DNA of 64,000 nucleotides from Sinonovacula constricta (lineage: Eukaryota > Mollusca > Bivalvia > Cardiida > Solecurtidae), in the NCBI GenBank assembly GCA_007844125.1, contig CM017569.1:12185740-12249739 (forward strand), read 5' to 3'. Below the pieces are notes generated by a model, which saw only the letters and a program-made list of their open reading frames with translations, was not told where the DNA came from and did not search any database. Below, one piece after another: positions 47,501 to 56,303 of the stretch. Each line of letters starts with the position of its first letter. The first letter of the stretch is position 1. The position numbers and the translations under genes are program-made.

Positions 47501-50500
47501 CACAATAACAGATTTGTGAGCTGGTAGGCTCCACTGGGACCAATCCAAAGCAATTAGTCATTTTAGAAAAAAAAAAATCTTATGTTTACACTAAGTCTAT
47601 AATAATTGTACAAAATTTCAGCCTGTTGGAAATCTGGCAAGACTTTCCAATTTTAGCAGGTGTTGTGGCAAGCAATAAAGTTCAAGTTTCAATCTTTTTA
47701 AATTAACAAATTGAAATTAAAATAAACAGGAGTAAAAAAAAAAATTGGGTATTTCGTCTGTTTTTGGTATCTGCAGGAGAGGGAGTGATACAAATCCATA
47801 CCTTTGTTTCCCATAAAGTATGTGGTCACTGCCTTCCAGTGATAAACAAATTCCTCCTGCAAAGAAACCTGCGGAGCCAGCTGAAATGTATCAAGCTTTA
47901 ATAAAAGAATTGAAATTAAAAATCAATGCAATTTGTATTGATAATGTCTCAGAATTAATTTCTAGCTTCAGCATTCCAACAAATTTTTATAAGCCACTTT
48001 AGCAAGGACAACCATCAACTTATATCTACACTCTTAACTGTTTTCATAAATTTTAGTAAGTTGGGTACATGTGAACATAGAGATTATTCTAGCACAAAAT
48101 AAAAGAGTGCTCCGCCATGCCCTTTTAAGCCCCGCCCATTTGCCCCAAAAATGTCTACAAACATCTCCCATTTTCCATTTTAAAGACGCCCATTTACTTT
48201 TTGGTCAAAATGTGATCAATCAATCAATGCCATTCACGGCAAGATTCGACGCTGTTATCAGGATGTGACACGGTTACTCAAATTTATCGTATATTGCAAC
48301 TACCAAGCGAGGCGAGAAATGAACAGGAGCGTTGACCAGTAATTGAACTCTGTTCTGTTAATCACTCAAAATGAACAAAAGAAATATATGCAACGCATGT
48401 TGACAAACAGCAGAAAAAAGGAGAATCTGTTGATCACAAACATCAAAAACAAGGCTAATTTATTCTAAGTAATTCCACGACAAAACAGAAATTTATAAAT
48501 GTATGAATATTATAAATAAGAAATTTTCTTAATTTGCTGGTAAAACACGAAGAACAATTACCAGTATGAAAAGTATGCATGTCTTGTTCTCGCCAAATAA
48601 TATGCCCGTAAGCGCACTTGTTGATCAGGGAAATAAACTGGGAACTAGGCTGTAGTCATTGGTAACGTGCACCTGGCATTGTTCAGACTGTGTAATGTGC
48701 CAATTTCTGGCAGCGGTACACCTCCTTTGATGTTGGCGGCTAGTCCTATCACCAGAATCAACCGACAGTCAGTTACTGAGACAATCCTTTGATCTTTTCA
48801 GCATGTCTCAAATATTCCAGAGCAATGCCTGAGATGTGGATTGAAACGTGTCAACTTAGCCAGAGGTGACCTTGACCGTTCTTAAACAAAACGTGATATT
48901 GGCCAAAAATTGTCAAAAATTTAGTCGGCATAAGAAGCATGTAATTGTCATACTATGTTAAGGATTAAAAACGTAGTGGTAGAGTACAAAATTGTTCACC
49001 ATTAATAATTACATTTTCTTTTATTCAACAGCAAATATTGATGATCTCAACTGAAATTTTCACTCGCCCGGTAAGACTAGCAAGAGCAAATTCTTACTCA
49101 CCCGACCTCAGCTTGGAGTAGAATTTTTCACCCAATTAGTTTTGCAGACCATCACAGATAAACGTGTATGTAAATTCGGACAACCTTATTTCGAATACGT
49201 TTTTCTTGAAAGGTTTTTTCTTAGAATCATGAAATTTTATGTCCATATACAAAGATTATGAATGATATAACCCCCCCCACCACCCCTAAAAAAAACAACA
49301 ACAAAAAACAACACAAATCCATAAATTACAGAAACAACAAATTATGTATTTGATTTACTTACAAGCATTATGTCTTTATAAAGAAATAAAATACAATAAT
49401 ATTGACAAAAAATATGAATGAATAAGTTCTTATTATGTTTATAAACTTATAAACCTAGGAAGTGCCGTGGCCTTTTTTTGTGGCACCCTGCCCCTTTTTG
49501 AGCTCTAGAATAATCCCTAAAAATGCCTTACAAAATATCAAATTAAATTAATGATTGTTTTAGTAGCACAATGCAAAAATATACATGTTGCAAGATCGGT
49601 GTATTCAGCAGTTACTGTTTCACACATTCATCTCTTTCATGCAAAACTTGTTTTTATGTAAATTTCATATGCGTATTGTTGGTTTTACATAATGTTTATT
49701 TCCACGATGTTAATTAAATGCAACATGTTTTTAGTATAGGTTTTGAATCTAAATAAGTGATTCTTCCAATCGGTCCATTTGGATTTGGGTTTGCTTATTT
49801 TGTTAAATGACTCATCACATATTTATTTTTACATTGGCTTGCATGTGAATACCTTTGTCCTGTGCCTTGTCAAATTTTAGTATATATTTCAATGCTCATA
49901 GGACTTTGTCATATATTCTTATTCATGGCATGGACCCCACGGTTTCAGGCTTCGTTCCCTCCCTTTGGTTTCTAATTCCAGGATGAACCGCCCATTTAGA
50001 CACTAACCTTAACATGGTAAAACTTAAAACAACAGTCTAGGTTTAAGAAAGAAAAAAACAATACTAGAGTTAGTTTTATAAGTACACATGAGTGCATCAC
50101 AGGGTGTTCGGTAGACTCTGAACTTCAAGTCATTGATCCCTCAGTCAAAATTTTCAGGGGTCAAATTCAAATTTCTGAGGGTCATATCTGTGTGTCGTGT
50201 ATCACATCATAAAGCGCAAATGTGCTGTTATAGCAGTGTTAATTGTGTTTTACCACTTGCAGTTAATTAATTTTTGCTGTTTTAGAATTTAGGTTTTTCT
50301 TCAGATCTTTATCTTTTTTTTCTCTTTAAAACATTTAATATATCATTTTTTTTATATAATTATAATTGTATATATAATTATGTCATCAACGACCACATTT
50401 TGTATAAATTAGCCTTGATGGGAATTATTGATACTTCTGATAGTTTACTAGGAATAAGTATAATAAACAGAAAATTGCTTAATAGTGTTTGTAATTCTGC

Positions 50501-52683
50501 ATCTCAATCATGACAATTAAATAAAAAAAACATATCAACTAACATTGTTACATCGTCACCGTTAAAAATAATATCGTTCTCAAAACTGACGTCACTCCAA
50601 AACTAATTATAAATATAAGAGTTGACGTTCTCAGCCACCCAATTACGCATATAAGAAGTATTATTTCCTAACTAAATATATTAGAAGGCATCATCAGGCA
50701 AGACAACAAAGACCTGGTTTTTAGTACAAAATGTACTATAGTCTGTGCCCAAAACTAATTTTGAACTATCAAAATGTCAAACAAGCATTTTTAGCCACAT
50801 TTTTAGCCATAATTTCCACCATTCAAGTAACAAGTACTTATTTCGTAGATACAATCAATTGATTTGCCATTTCAGTGTGCATAGTTCTAAATCCCTGACA
50901 TATTACATTATACTCGGACGCACCACTTCGCTCCTTTTCAATAATCACACATTTAGGTGGCCCAATCAAGTAGTTATACTAAGCCTACAGTCGTCCTTAA
51001 TTGCTTCCGATGCATCAGGATGCTACAGACATGTTTTACGAGTAAACAGATGCCAATCAATTAAGATTTATTACTTTTCTACACATCTGTCAAAATGCCA
51101 TATTGAAATTAGCCGCGCACACAAGCAAACCTGTCAATTGGCAGAATTAGAGCACCTGTTTCTTATTAATTATGCAGGCTCCGCCTACAGTATTGTTTTT
51201 CTCCTAGCAGAAGGTATAATCAATGCTCGTGGGGGGGGGGGGGGGGGGATCGGTTCTCATTAATATGCAGACTCCGCCCAGTCATCTTTTCTCGCTTCTT
51301 ATGAAGCTGTATGCAATTTTGACCAGCGCACGGGTAGAAATTGTCACATGTCAAAATGACCCGTGCCGCTTTATTGATGTGTGTCAGTTAGGGGCATATC
51401 CGAATTTTCCAGCATCAAAACCTGGGAGCTCGGGTCAACCGAACGCCCTGGCATCAGTTTCAACAAATGCTGGAGTCTGCTGACAAAATGGCAATATGAC
51501 TCGATGATTTCACCCATATAATTAGCACTAGTTTGTTGTTGTTTTTTTGTAAGGCACGTACGCAGGTCTGCTGCTAAACATTTTTTAATTATTCTGTCAT
51601 GTTAGTTGCCTGTACTCAAGTGCATGCATGTCCATTTTTCTACATATTTACTTGATTTACATATATTTAGAGTACCAAAGTAAATGGAAATCAGTGTACT
51701 TTTTTGCAGTCAGGAGGCTGTCAAACGCAATAATAATGCTGGACATTAGAACCTTGGCTCGATTAGGAAAAAATAAAGACATTCAGTCAAATTATTCATA
51801 GCCTTTGGGTTAATACAGATTAAATCTCATATCACCCTATTAACGGGTTATTGAACATTTAAAATTGTGAAGCTCAGTCCAGTGCCTATGTTCGCACGTG
51901 CGTTAAGCATTGCTTCCATTAGTTGTGTTAAAAAATAAAACGTGACACTGATTGGGCATGATCTCCGCCGTTCACTAAATGTGTATGGTTACATTGTTAA
52001 TCAGATAACAGTTTGTGGATGTTGCCTTTTAACATCAGTTGGCAGAGTCGAAATTATCGTCTTGACCTATGAACATTTGTTACGCTCAATGATGGGCAGT
52101 GATCTGTTCTGATTAGCTGCACATAAAAAACATGCAGATGGATTTCACTTATAGCAGGTTAAATTGCGTAATCAAATGATCGACTGGTAGCTACTGTCCG
52201 AAGCAGTCTTTAAGAAGAATGAGATCAAGTCTGTTGGGAACATCAAAGCGGGAGAATTGATGTGCTCAGCATGAGGTGTGAGATAGACCCTGATATCGGA
52301 TTCTCCCATGGAAATTGGGAAAGATATCATGTCTGCAACCCTTCAGTTGTTGATGTTGGGGAAAGGTAACAGAAAATTAAAAACATAACAAAAATACAAC
52401 ATGTAGGATACCTTGTATATCTTTGGGGAAACTTTGGCCTGTGAGTCATTTTTGTGATGAATTATTATGTGACAATCATTAAAGCATGCTATCAAAGTGA
52501 AGGCAACACTATATTTTTTCATTTTATCAGGGTTTCATATTCATCCTTATATTTAATGATTCTTAAGAAACCAGATGGTAGATATATACCTGAAGTGTCA
52601 AGCAAAATGTAAAAATCATTATATCGTTTGTTACTTACTGCATCCACTGCATGTTGGAGGATGCTGGTGAATTTCGAAAACAT
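23190..52683 (-). CDS. FHIP2A: FHIP2 (FAM160B1/B2)-type FTS-Hook-FHIP complex subunit, 17 exons
   Basis: Exons, 5' to 3': 52639-52683, 47802-47880, 46804-46973, 45281-45385, 44690-44812, 41727-41864, 40781-40974, 38956-39147, 38501-38580, 37166-37275, 35933-36726, 35415-35493, 34728-34820, 33210-33347, 30553-30693, 29341-29444, 23190-23304. About 898 residues once three surplus bases are discounted; human FHIP2A is about 765. It begins [15 protein letters not shown], nearly identical to human FHIP2A, and keeps [77 protein letters not shown] and [23 protein letters not shown] proteins bind FTS and Hook, linking dynein to vesicles; FHIP2A has been tied to ER-Golgi (Rab1) carriers. The extra length is mostly a repeat-bearing loop in the 35933-36726 exon. 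I cannot exclude that this is the single invertebrate ancestor of FHIP2A and FHIP2B. Confidence 0.93.
23400..23436. repeat. (ATC)n microsatellite
   Basis: ATCATC repeats with one break, about 100 bp into the last FHIP2-like intron near its acceptor. Confidence 0.95.
23934..25041 (-). mobile_element. Non-autonomous DNA transposon, family B, copy 1
   Basis: About 1.1 kb with terminal inverted repeats (left CGTAAAGTTTTATAGATAAG then ACGCA, right inverse ending AAAACTTTACGGTA). No coding capacity. It is inverted relative to the copy at 31861-33026 and lies in the last intron of the FHIP2-like gene. Confidence 0.85.
26514..26575. repeat. (TA)n microsatellite
   Basis: About 60 bp of almost pure TA dinucleotides with an AAATA interruption near 26525, in the last FHIP2-like intron. 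Confidence 0.97.
27559..27646. repeat. 30-bp tandem triplication
   Basis: Units starting near 27559, 27589 and 27619 share GCATCCATCAAACAAATGTT A[C/G]ACTCA. Last intron of the FHIP2-like gene. Confidence 0.95.
28315..28500 (-). mobile_element. SINE family 2, diverged copy
   Basis: On the plus strand CTGCAGGTCACCTGGATGAC CTTCCAAC, CATACAGTGAGAGGCTTAGC and GTTACAAGTTAGTGTACTAG lie in the same order as in 17455-17612. Degenerate B box. Confidence 0.5.
29341..29444 (-). CDS. FHIP2A: FHIP2-like exon 16
   Basis: 104 nt: [34 protein letters not shown]. Human: VVGDLMLRIQRIQDFTPKLL, LVRKRLLGLEPEG. It ends two bases into an Arg codon completed by the last exon. Confidence 0.88.
30326..30467. repeat. 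71-bp direct tandem duplication
   Basis: 30326-30396 and 30397-30467 are almost identical (TTCAGATTTGTCTCTTACAT ... GCTAACGA). Recent, and in the intron just downstream of exon 15. Confidence 0.95.
30553..30693 (-). CDS. FHIP2A: FHIP2-like exon 15
   Basis: 47 codons in phase 0: [47 protein letters not shown]. It is very close to [40 protein letters not shown] of human FHIP2A. Confidence 0.93.
31610..31830 (+). mobile_element. tRNA-derived SINE, family 1 (diverged copy)
   Basis: B-box GGGTCGAACCCTG near 31648, then ACTTAAATTGTAGAGTGGCT TCC and the body CCTGTGCTATAATGATAGAA ATG as in the other family 1 copies. It lies immediately left of the family B transposon in an FHIP2-like intron. Confidence 0.75.
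31861..33026 (+). mobile_element. Non-autonomous DNA transposon, family B, copy 2
   Basis: About 1.17 kb. Left end TACCGTAAAGTTTTATAGAT then AAGACGCA; right end the inverse, ACTGCGTCTTATCTATAAAA then CTTTACGGTA. The interior matches copy 1 read on the other strand, with many scattered differences. It lies in the FHIP2-like intron between exons 14 and 15. Confidence 0.85.
33210..33347 (-). CDS. FHIP2A: FHIP2-like exon 14
   Basis: 46 codons in phase 0: [16 protein letters not shown], then [23 protein letters not shown]. Human: YCAICLRWEWPG and AAFFEGHFLKVLFDRMGRIL, DQ. Confidence 0.9.
33540..34285. repeat. Tandem array, about 143-bp unit, four to five diverged copies
   Basis: The phrase GACCTAGTGACCTACTTTTT recurs with starts at about 33647, 33793, 33936 and 34076 (spacing 140-146). 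CAAGATTTCATGCAGACAAA CATTCTGACC recurs likewise. The right edge has AGCTCACCTTAGGGCACGTT and then CTCAGGTGAGCT, an inverted pair. I recall this wording as a common bivalve repeat. It lies in the FHIP2-like intron between exons 13 and 14. Confidence 0.9.
34405..34580 (-). mobile_element. SINE family 2, diverged copy
   Basis: AGGTCACCTGGAAGACCTTC, GAGTTACAAATCAGTGACAC and CCCACTAGGCCATGGGC follow the order of family 2 copies on the reverse strand. It follows directly after the 143-bp tandem array. Confidence 0.5.
34728..34820 (-). CDS. FHIP2A: FHIP2-like exon 13 (frame broken by surplus bases)
   Basis: It encodes [23 protein letters not shown] and then, after dropping one base of the GG at 34749-34750, LRDAHRQ. 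This matches FLCLVPDDAKSS, YDTYLRDAHRQ of human FHIP2A. As given, the frame reads into TAG. The phase of the next exon also calls for loss of one more base near the donor (the TT at 34729-34730), giving 91 nt. Confidence 0.8.
35415..35493 (-). CDS. FHIP2A: FHIP2-like exon 12
   Basis: 79 nt: [24 protein letters not shown]. Human FHIP2A has SSSPPATPDHPKNDGKTEVH, KVVNS. Acceptor ATTCTTCAG, donor GTTAGT. Confidence 0.9.
35631..35720. repeat. 45-bp direct tandem duplication
   Basis: Two copies of TGACATATAATATTCTGAAT ... AATATAGTTA back to back, in an FHIP2-like intron. Confidence 0.95.
35933..36726 (-). CDS. FHIP2A: FHIP2-like exon 11 (long, repeat-bearing, frame broken by one base)
   Basis: It begins [20 protein letters not shown] followed by [15 protein letters not shown], matching LRLFEELLQKPHEQIIHNLV and LRNLEERNY. 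A long Ser/Glu/Gln-rich loop with a 13-residue repeat ([13 protein letters not shown]) follows. The first frame stops at 36433; the second runs on to the donor at 35932. Dropping one G of the GG pair at 36437-36438 joins them as [12 protein letters not shown] and gives 793 nt, exactly the length the phases of exons 10 and 12 demand. Confidence 0.82.
36132..36300 (-). repeat. 39-bp coding tandem repeat inside FHIP2-like exon 11
   Basis: Four near-identical 39-bp units (36132-36170, 36171-36209, 36210-36248, 36249-36287) and a partial fifth. Each encodes 13 residues of the form [13 protein letters not shown]. The unit is a multiple of three, so copy-number change keeps frame. Confidence 0.95.
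37166..37275 (-). CDS. FHIP2A: FHIP2-like exon 10
   Basis: 110 nt: [19 protein letters not shown], then [15 protein letters not shown]. It matches the MVFFILG and RYHLIEHCDHLSDE region of FHIP2 proteins. Confidence 0.9.
37775..38300. repeat. Tandem array, about 158-bp unit, three copies
   Basis: TTGTGCACTGCACTT recurs near 37884, 38042 and 38200 (spacing 158). ACATGCATACCAAGTTTGGA GTCATTTGGACCTACGGTG recurs with it. A partial unit leads on the left. The right edge is a C/G-rich CTGGCCGCCGCCGCGCC. It lies in an FHIP2-like intron; open frames across it are not genes. Confidence 0.9.
38501..38580 (-). CDS. FHIP2A: FHIP2-like exon 9
   Basis: 80 nt: [26 protein letters not shown]. It aligns with SEMGILTSTALLHRIVRQV of human FHIP2A. 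Acceptor TTGCTAG, donor GTTAGT. Confidence 0.85.
38956..39147 (-). CDS. FHIP2A: FHIP2-like exon 8
   Basis: It encodes [40 protein letters not shown] and [12 protein letters not shown]. Human: [36 protein letters not shown]. The donor GTATGT ends the exon; the open frame beyond it is intron. Confidence 0.9.
39721..40424 (+). mobile_element. Possible solo LTR
   Basis: The span runs from TGTT to AACA. It has three repeats of GCACAAGATTTT[C/G]T (39791-39845), a TATA box GTATAAATAG (about 39858-39867), AATAAA signals near 40265 and 40377, and near its end GGTGCCGTGACAAC, which resembles an LTR-retroelement primer-binding site. No target duplication found and no internal retroelement genes. If real, it is a solo LTR in an FHIP2-like intron. 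Confidence 0.35.
40781..40974 (-). CDS. FHIP2A: FHIP2-like exon 7
   Basis: It encodes [30 protein letters not shown] and then the [17 protein letters not shown] block. Human FHIP2A has [35 protein letters not shown]. Strong match. Confidence 0.92.
41358..41685 (-). mobile_element. tRNA-derived SINE, family 3
   Basis: Reverse strand head: GACCTGGTAGCACAATAGGT AGTG (A box) and AAGGTTCGATCCTGGG (B box), then ACATACCAAAGTCATTAAAA A and GTATAGCTCCCTTGCT. The end reads GGACACCCTCTCCAGATAAC on this strand. It lies 41 bp from FHIP2-like exon 6. Confidence 0.8.
41727..41864 (-). CDS. FHIP2A: FHIP2-like exon 6
   Basis: 46 codons in phase 0: a variable start ([20 protein letters not shown]), then [17 protein letters not shown], which fits NQDYNLVNSLLNLTRSPDG of the human protein. 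A SINE ends about 45 bp into the downstream intron. Confidence 0.88.
42036..44685. mobile_element. Candidate 2.6-kb DNA transposon with inverted ends
   Basis: Left end TTGACCAATAGATGGTTATCG ... CCGCCATCTTTGTGGTAA (42043-42117). The inverse near 44589-44685 reads TTGACC, a T run, AATAGATGGTTATCG ... CCGCCATATTTGTGGTAA. Interior sequence has no recognisable transposase; a SINE-like piece lies at about 44170-44310. Its right end sits next to the donor of FHIP2-like exon 5. No clear target duplication. Confidence 0.55.
44170..44310 (+). mobile_element. SINE-like tRNA-derived piece
   Basis: GCCCTTGTTTAAGCGGTTGC, CTTGTAACTCCTCAGCCTCT and AGTTCGAGTCCTGGTCGTGG (B-box like) suggest a tRNA-derived head similar to family 2. 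It lies inside the candidate 2.6-kb transposon. Confidence 0.5.
44690..44812 (-). CDS. FHIP2A: FHIP2-like exon 5
   Basis: 41 codons in phase 0: [41 protein letters not shown]. It matches the LCGEVLATPTENEEIQFLC and [10 protein letters not shown] blocks of human FHIP2A. The donor is GTTTGT, with a transposon end beginning a few bases after it in the intron. Confidence 0.92.
45281..45385 (-). CDS. FHIP2A: FHIP2-like exon 4
   Basis: 35 codons in phase 0: [35 protein letters not shown]. Human FHIP2A has [34 protein letters not shown]. Confidence 0.92.
45886..46729 (+). mobile_element. Non-autonomous DNA transposon, family A, copy 2
   Basis: 844 bp and colinear with the element at 8285-9127. Ends are TACTGTACTTACTAACTTAT and, at the right, TAAGTGAGTAAGTACGGTA. 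Subterminal CTTATAAGAC motifs occur three times near the left end. It sits in an FHIP2-like intron. The short open frames inside are not conserved between copies. Confidence 0.85.
46804..46973 (-). CDS. FHIP2A: FHIP2-like exon 3
   Basis: It encodes [20 protein letters not shown], an acidic stretch, and [20 protein letters not shown], equivalent to IPSHLEQMLDIL and [20 protein letters not shown] in human FHIP2A. Splice phases agree with both neighbours. Confidence 0.92.
47036..47483 (+). mobile_element. Family A transposon, internally deleted copy 3
   Basis: 448 bp. Both ends match the two longer copies (left ACTTTCTCACTTATAAGAC, right AAGTGAGAAAATGTGG), but about 400 bp of the middle is missing: after GATTGGTTAAACA the sequence jumps to the part beginning ACAGCTTGGTGTATCTGGC. 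This is typical of internal-deletion derivatives. Confidence 0.8.
47802..47880 (-). CDS. FHIP2A: FHIP2-like exon 2
   Basis: Acceptor CATTTCAG and donor GTATGG on the reverse strand. It encodes [20 protein letters not shown] and YFMGNK, matching LAPSLPLQEDFVYHWKAIT of human FHIP2A. It ends with one base of a split Gly codon. Confidence 0.92.
47881..52638 (-). other. First intron of the FHIP2-like gene
   Basis: 4.76 kb between exons 1 and 2. No coding exon recognised. A 172-codon and an 86-codon open frame near 50745-51483 have no recognisable domain and run through the G18 tract, so I treat them as chance. Regulatory content unknown. Confidence 0.55.
51231..51248. repeat. G18 homopolymer flanked by paired short repeats
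   Basis: A run of 18 G. Similar phrases TTAATTATGCAGGCTCCGCC (about 51166-51185) and TTAATATGCAGACTCCGCC (about 51260-51278) lie on either side. Confidence 0.95.
52639..52683 (-). CDS. FHIP2A: FHIP2-like exon 1 (start codon)
   Basis: Start ATG at 52681-52683 (reverse strand), encoding [15 protein letters not shown] and then donor GTAAGT. An in-frame ATG four codons upstream (MRKN) lies after an in-frame stop, so either could be used. The family start MFSKFTSIL favours the downstream one. Confidence 0.92.
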
Positions 52684-52699
52684 GTTCTTCCTCATCGGA

Positions 52700-53834
52700 T
52701 GAGTTTAGGATTACCGTAAACGAAGAAGAATAGCTCATCTCATTCTAAATAATGAGATCATTACTAAAAAATACTGCGAAGAAACATCACGAAAAACAAA
52801 ACTATTATAAAATATAATATTTTTGTGACGTTTCTCCAGAAGAAAACTACACTCTGCGCATGCGTGGATTGTCTTGCACGGTTCATTATGCGGACACAGC
52901 ATCGGAATGAAACATCGGGTATTACAGATTTTTCGGAATTTTTCTAATAATTTTATTTCATCGCGGTTTTGATTCTGATTCAAAATGCAAATTGGTAATT
53001 GACGTATACTTACACACACGGAAAAAGTATATGATGTTATATATATTATAAATGCTGAATATATCATAGTAAGGAATAAAATTGGGTTAAAACAACATGG
53101 TCACAGATGCTAAAATTTGCATTTTTGAAATGTGTGTTCATATTAGCACACTTTTGTTGAACCATAATAAACAATGTAATTAAATAATACCTTTGATCAG
53201 TAGATTATATGTAAACATGTTTTCCTTTTAAAGAATTTATTGCTTAAAGGTTTAAAGAAGCATAAGCATTGTAATGCATTTTAGCTTTTAGCTCAACAAC
53301 CTATTACATCTCCAAACAGTACCCACAGCAATATATCCCTGTGTGAACATTAGTCATAAAAAGGGATAATTGCCTTAATAGTGATTCAGTAAATAAACTA
53401 CACACATAGTGCTGATCATGAGGTTTTTTGTGCTATGTTCAAATGGACTACTATTACATTATGCAAGGCATTTAAAAACAAATTTTGTTAAATTAAAGCA
53501 AAACTTAGTTTGGTAAGAAATAATGCTGTAACATATTACCCCTGACTATACAAGGGAAAGTAAGATAAAAACCTAAATTGTTGGGTCTACCATATTCAAA
53601 ATCATTTGTAGGGAGTTCTTGTAAATTAGAAATTTTTACCGTTCGTAGTGAAGAATAAATTAACAGCAGTTATCTGTTAATGGATTGAACATTACCTGTG
53701 ACCTGTATGTAGCAGATTATTACTTTAGAAATAAACATGTAAATGTACCAGAGATATCTCACAGGATAATGCCAACACTTGTTACTAATTGGAATATTTT
53801 TGGTTGCTTTATTATGACAGGAGCAGTACCAAAA
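52700..53834. other. Upstream region of the FHIP2-like gene
   Basis: Apart from the candidate promoter elements at 52825-52864 I see no gene or repeat. It ends at the left boundary of the tandem duplication (53835). The 110-codon frame at 52735-53067 lies in the presumed promoter/5' UTR and has no family resemblance. Confidence 0.45.
52825..52864 (-). promoter_or_regulatory. Candidate FHIP2-like promoter elements (NRF1-type and CRE-half sites)
   Basis: About 145-180 bp upstream of the FHIP2-like ATG lie TGCGCATGCG (52855-52864), a good NRF1-type palindrome, and TGACGT (about 52826-52831), a CRE half-site. Both are common in housekeeping promoters. No TATA box is evident. Promoter activity is inferred. 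Confidence 0.35.
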
Positions 53835-54889
53835 GATTTTTTTTAAAAATATGAACATTTTTTCCTCATTTGAAATAATATTAAATCTATTGACAAACAT
53901 CCTTTATATAATTATGTCATAAAATATATAAAACCTTATTTCACTTATTTTAATTTATGTACACAGATGAAGGTAAACTCAATATACTGTTTAACTTTGG
54001 CTCTGATGATATAACTGTTTAATTGATCCCTGTTCATGCAGGCCACTTTTTTAAGTATTCTATTTTCAACTGTTACTATTGTCAACTGTTACGATTGTGT
54101 TTTTTTTTTAATGGTATCAGAAAATCACAGCTTTTAATTACTTAAACAGAAGTACAGTCAAGTTGAAATTATGGAATGCATACACATGTTATTTGTTAGA
54201 GGTACATGACAGATATTAGAGGCAAGCTTTATTTGTGTAAATGTTTGTAGTCAATGTAAGTACACATACCTGCACTTTTTACACACCTGCTGTATGTTGG
54301 TTACTGTAGACGAAACTGCAGCCTTCATTAAGATTACAACCTGGTATCCTTTCTCCCTATTTTAGCCCTTAACCTGTTAAGTTTTTAAAATATACCTATA
54401 TTATTATTAACTTAATGCTAAGGCTAAATGGCTGTTGCTAGAGAGTTGCTGATCAGAGCAACAGAGAGTGTACATTGTATCCTGAACAATCAGCTCCCAG
54501 CCTGATTATTTGGTGCTTAGTAGATTTAGAGTTAATTATTGTTTTCCACATCCTTAGTACACCAGATTACATATTGGGTGAAAGGTAAAAGATACAAAGA
54601 TAGTTGTTCAAGATAGTTATTTTATTTAAGTGTTATGTGTACATCAGCCAATATTAACAACATAACATAACCCACAATATAATACCTGCTGGAAACAAAA
54701 CCCAAAGTTAAAAAACCGACCAGCCATCTGACTCATATACCAGTCTCAAGAATTAGCTGGGGCATTTTTTTTATTCAATCTACCACTTTTCTACATTTAT
54801 TAACAAGCAATTAAAAAATTCTTAGCCTTTTAAATACAACTGCATGCAAATGTAATATTATTATTATATATTTCTTGAGACTTGGCAAC

Positions 54890-54995
54890 ATATAATGCAG
54901 ATCCTGATCAAAAAGCTCCCAGCAGAACCTTGCTGATCTAAATCTACACTACAAATAGTGCAAATCATAATCAGACAGCTCTGGGAGCTGGCTGA
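54890..54995. repeat. Dispersed GATCAG-palindrome element in duplicated unit
   Basis: ATGCAGATCCTGATCAAAAA GCTCCCAGC, then CTGATCTAAATCTACACTAC A and a second round AATCAGACAGCTCTGGGAGC TGGCTGATCTGG. The exact copy is at 60136-60241. Same family as 20495-20595. Confidence 0.6.
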
Positions 54996-56264
54996 TCTGG
55001 GAAGTCATTATTTTTCAAGGCTTTTAGGTGTCTGTAACCATTCAGGTTTATTTCTGAGTACAATAACGTTTTTAAGTCCAAGTGCATATTTAAAACCCAA
55101 ACATGAAGAGCCACTGTATTACCATACAGTCTCTATAAAACCCACATGTTCAACTGTGTTTAATACATACAGCAAAAGCATTTAACAATGTGGCCAGCAA
55201 GTGTTCATTTAAGTTTTGGAGATACATTATAACCTTAAAACAATTTACAACAAACAATATCACATTCATTAACTTACTTACATATAATAAAAAGTGCCCT
55301 CTATTACATTATGAATATGTAGCCCAACATATTAATAAATTGTACATAGTAAGAAATAACCCCAACGGATTGATACATTTTGCAAGTTCAGGCAGCAGTT
55401 TGCATTGTCCTGGAAAAAACTGGTCCCCAACAGAAAGCTTATTATATTTATGCATCAAATTGCAAACAATCTACAGACGACTTTACAGAAACATATACCA
55501 GCATTTACTCAACAACCCCTTGGTAACATATTTAAATAACCTGGCATTTCAAAGTTTTAGACATATATTACAGCGGTAAGCAAAAAAACAATGAAAATAT
55601 CTACAATAATTCCTTGGAATGAAATAAAGAAAATATCCCCACGCTTGACAGAATTGTACTTTAACTGACCCTTTCCATGCAAGACAACATTCACCCCCAT
55701 TAACATCCATCATTAATTGAGTTTCCTGCAATTAAAGAGTAAAAATGTCTAAGAAAGTGACAACTGAATAGTTTTGCAGTGATAAAACCATTAAGAAGCA
55801 GTGAAAGAGCTGCCACTATTAAGTGAGACAACATAAAACAGGACAAAATTAAAATTTATTTCTAATGAAGAGCATGCTCATGCCCTTTTCAAAGAGAATT
55901 ACACATTTATTTTAAAGTTTGCAGTCAATGACACTATAAAAGCACTTATTGTTTAAGTGTTGTCTTTTCCCCAACTTGGTGTTGCTGTCAGATTTTGTTC
56001 TCTGCAGGTTAGGAAAATCATTAGCACTACAACAGTATTCAAGTTAATTTATCAATTTGAAACTTACATGTACCATATACATATGTATATACATATTCAC
56101 ACCAAACTATATCTTTGACACTTTAAAGTGTCCTGGTCATATGTTAATACCTATACCATAGTAATGATGTTTAGAGTATGCAGAGGTTAATGTTATATAG
56201 CAGATTTGACATGAGTGGTCATGGAATACTAAAAAAAATATTAAAACAAGGTGGATGAAACAAC

Positions 56265-56303
56265 ATAAAACCAGGTATAGCCTGGTTTTCCTATGCCTGG
56301 TTT
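56265..56303. repeat. Short inverted repeat (hairpin)
   Basis: AAAACCAGGTATAGCCTGGT TTTCCTATGCCTGGTTTT: CCAGG pairs with CCTGG twice, so two alternative stems are possible. Repeated exactly in unit 2 near 61513. Confidence 0.75.

Noticed and set aside
50745..51483. Open frames of 172 and 86 codons
   Set aside because: No start context, no recognisable motif, and the G18 tract is translated as a glycine run. They lie in the FHIP2-like first intron.
54958..55579. Open frames of 75 and 129 codons, repeated exactly at 60204-60825
   Set aside because: The exact repeat is explained by the 5.25-kb duplication, not by selection. No domain, no splice context, and AT-rich composition like the flanks.
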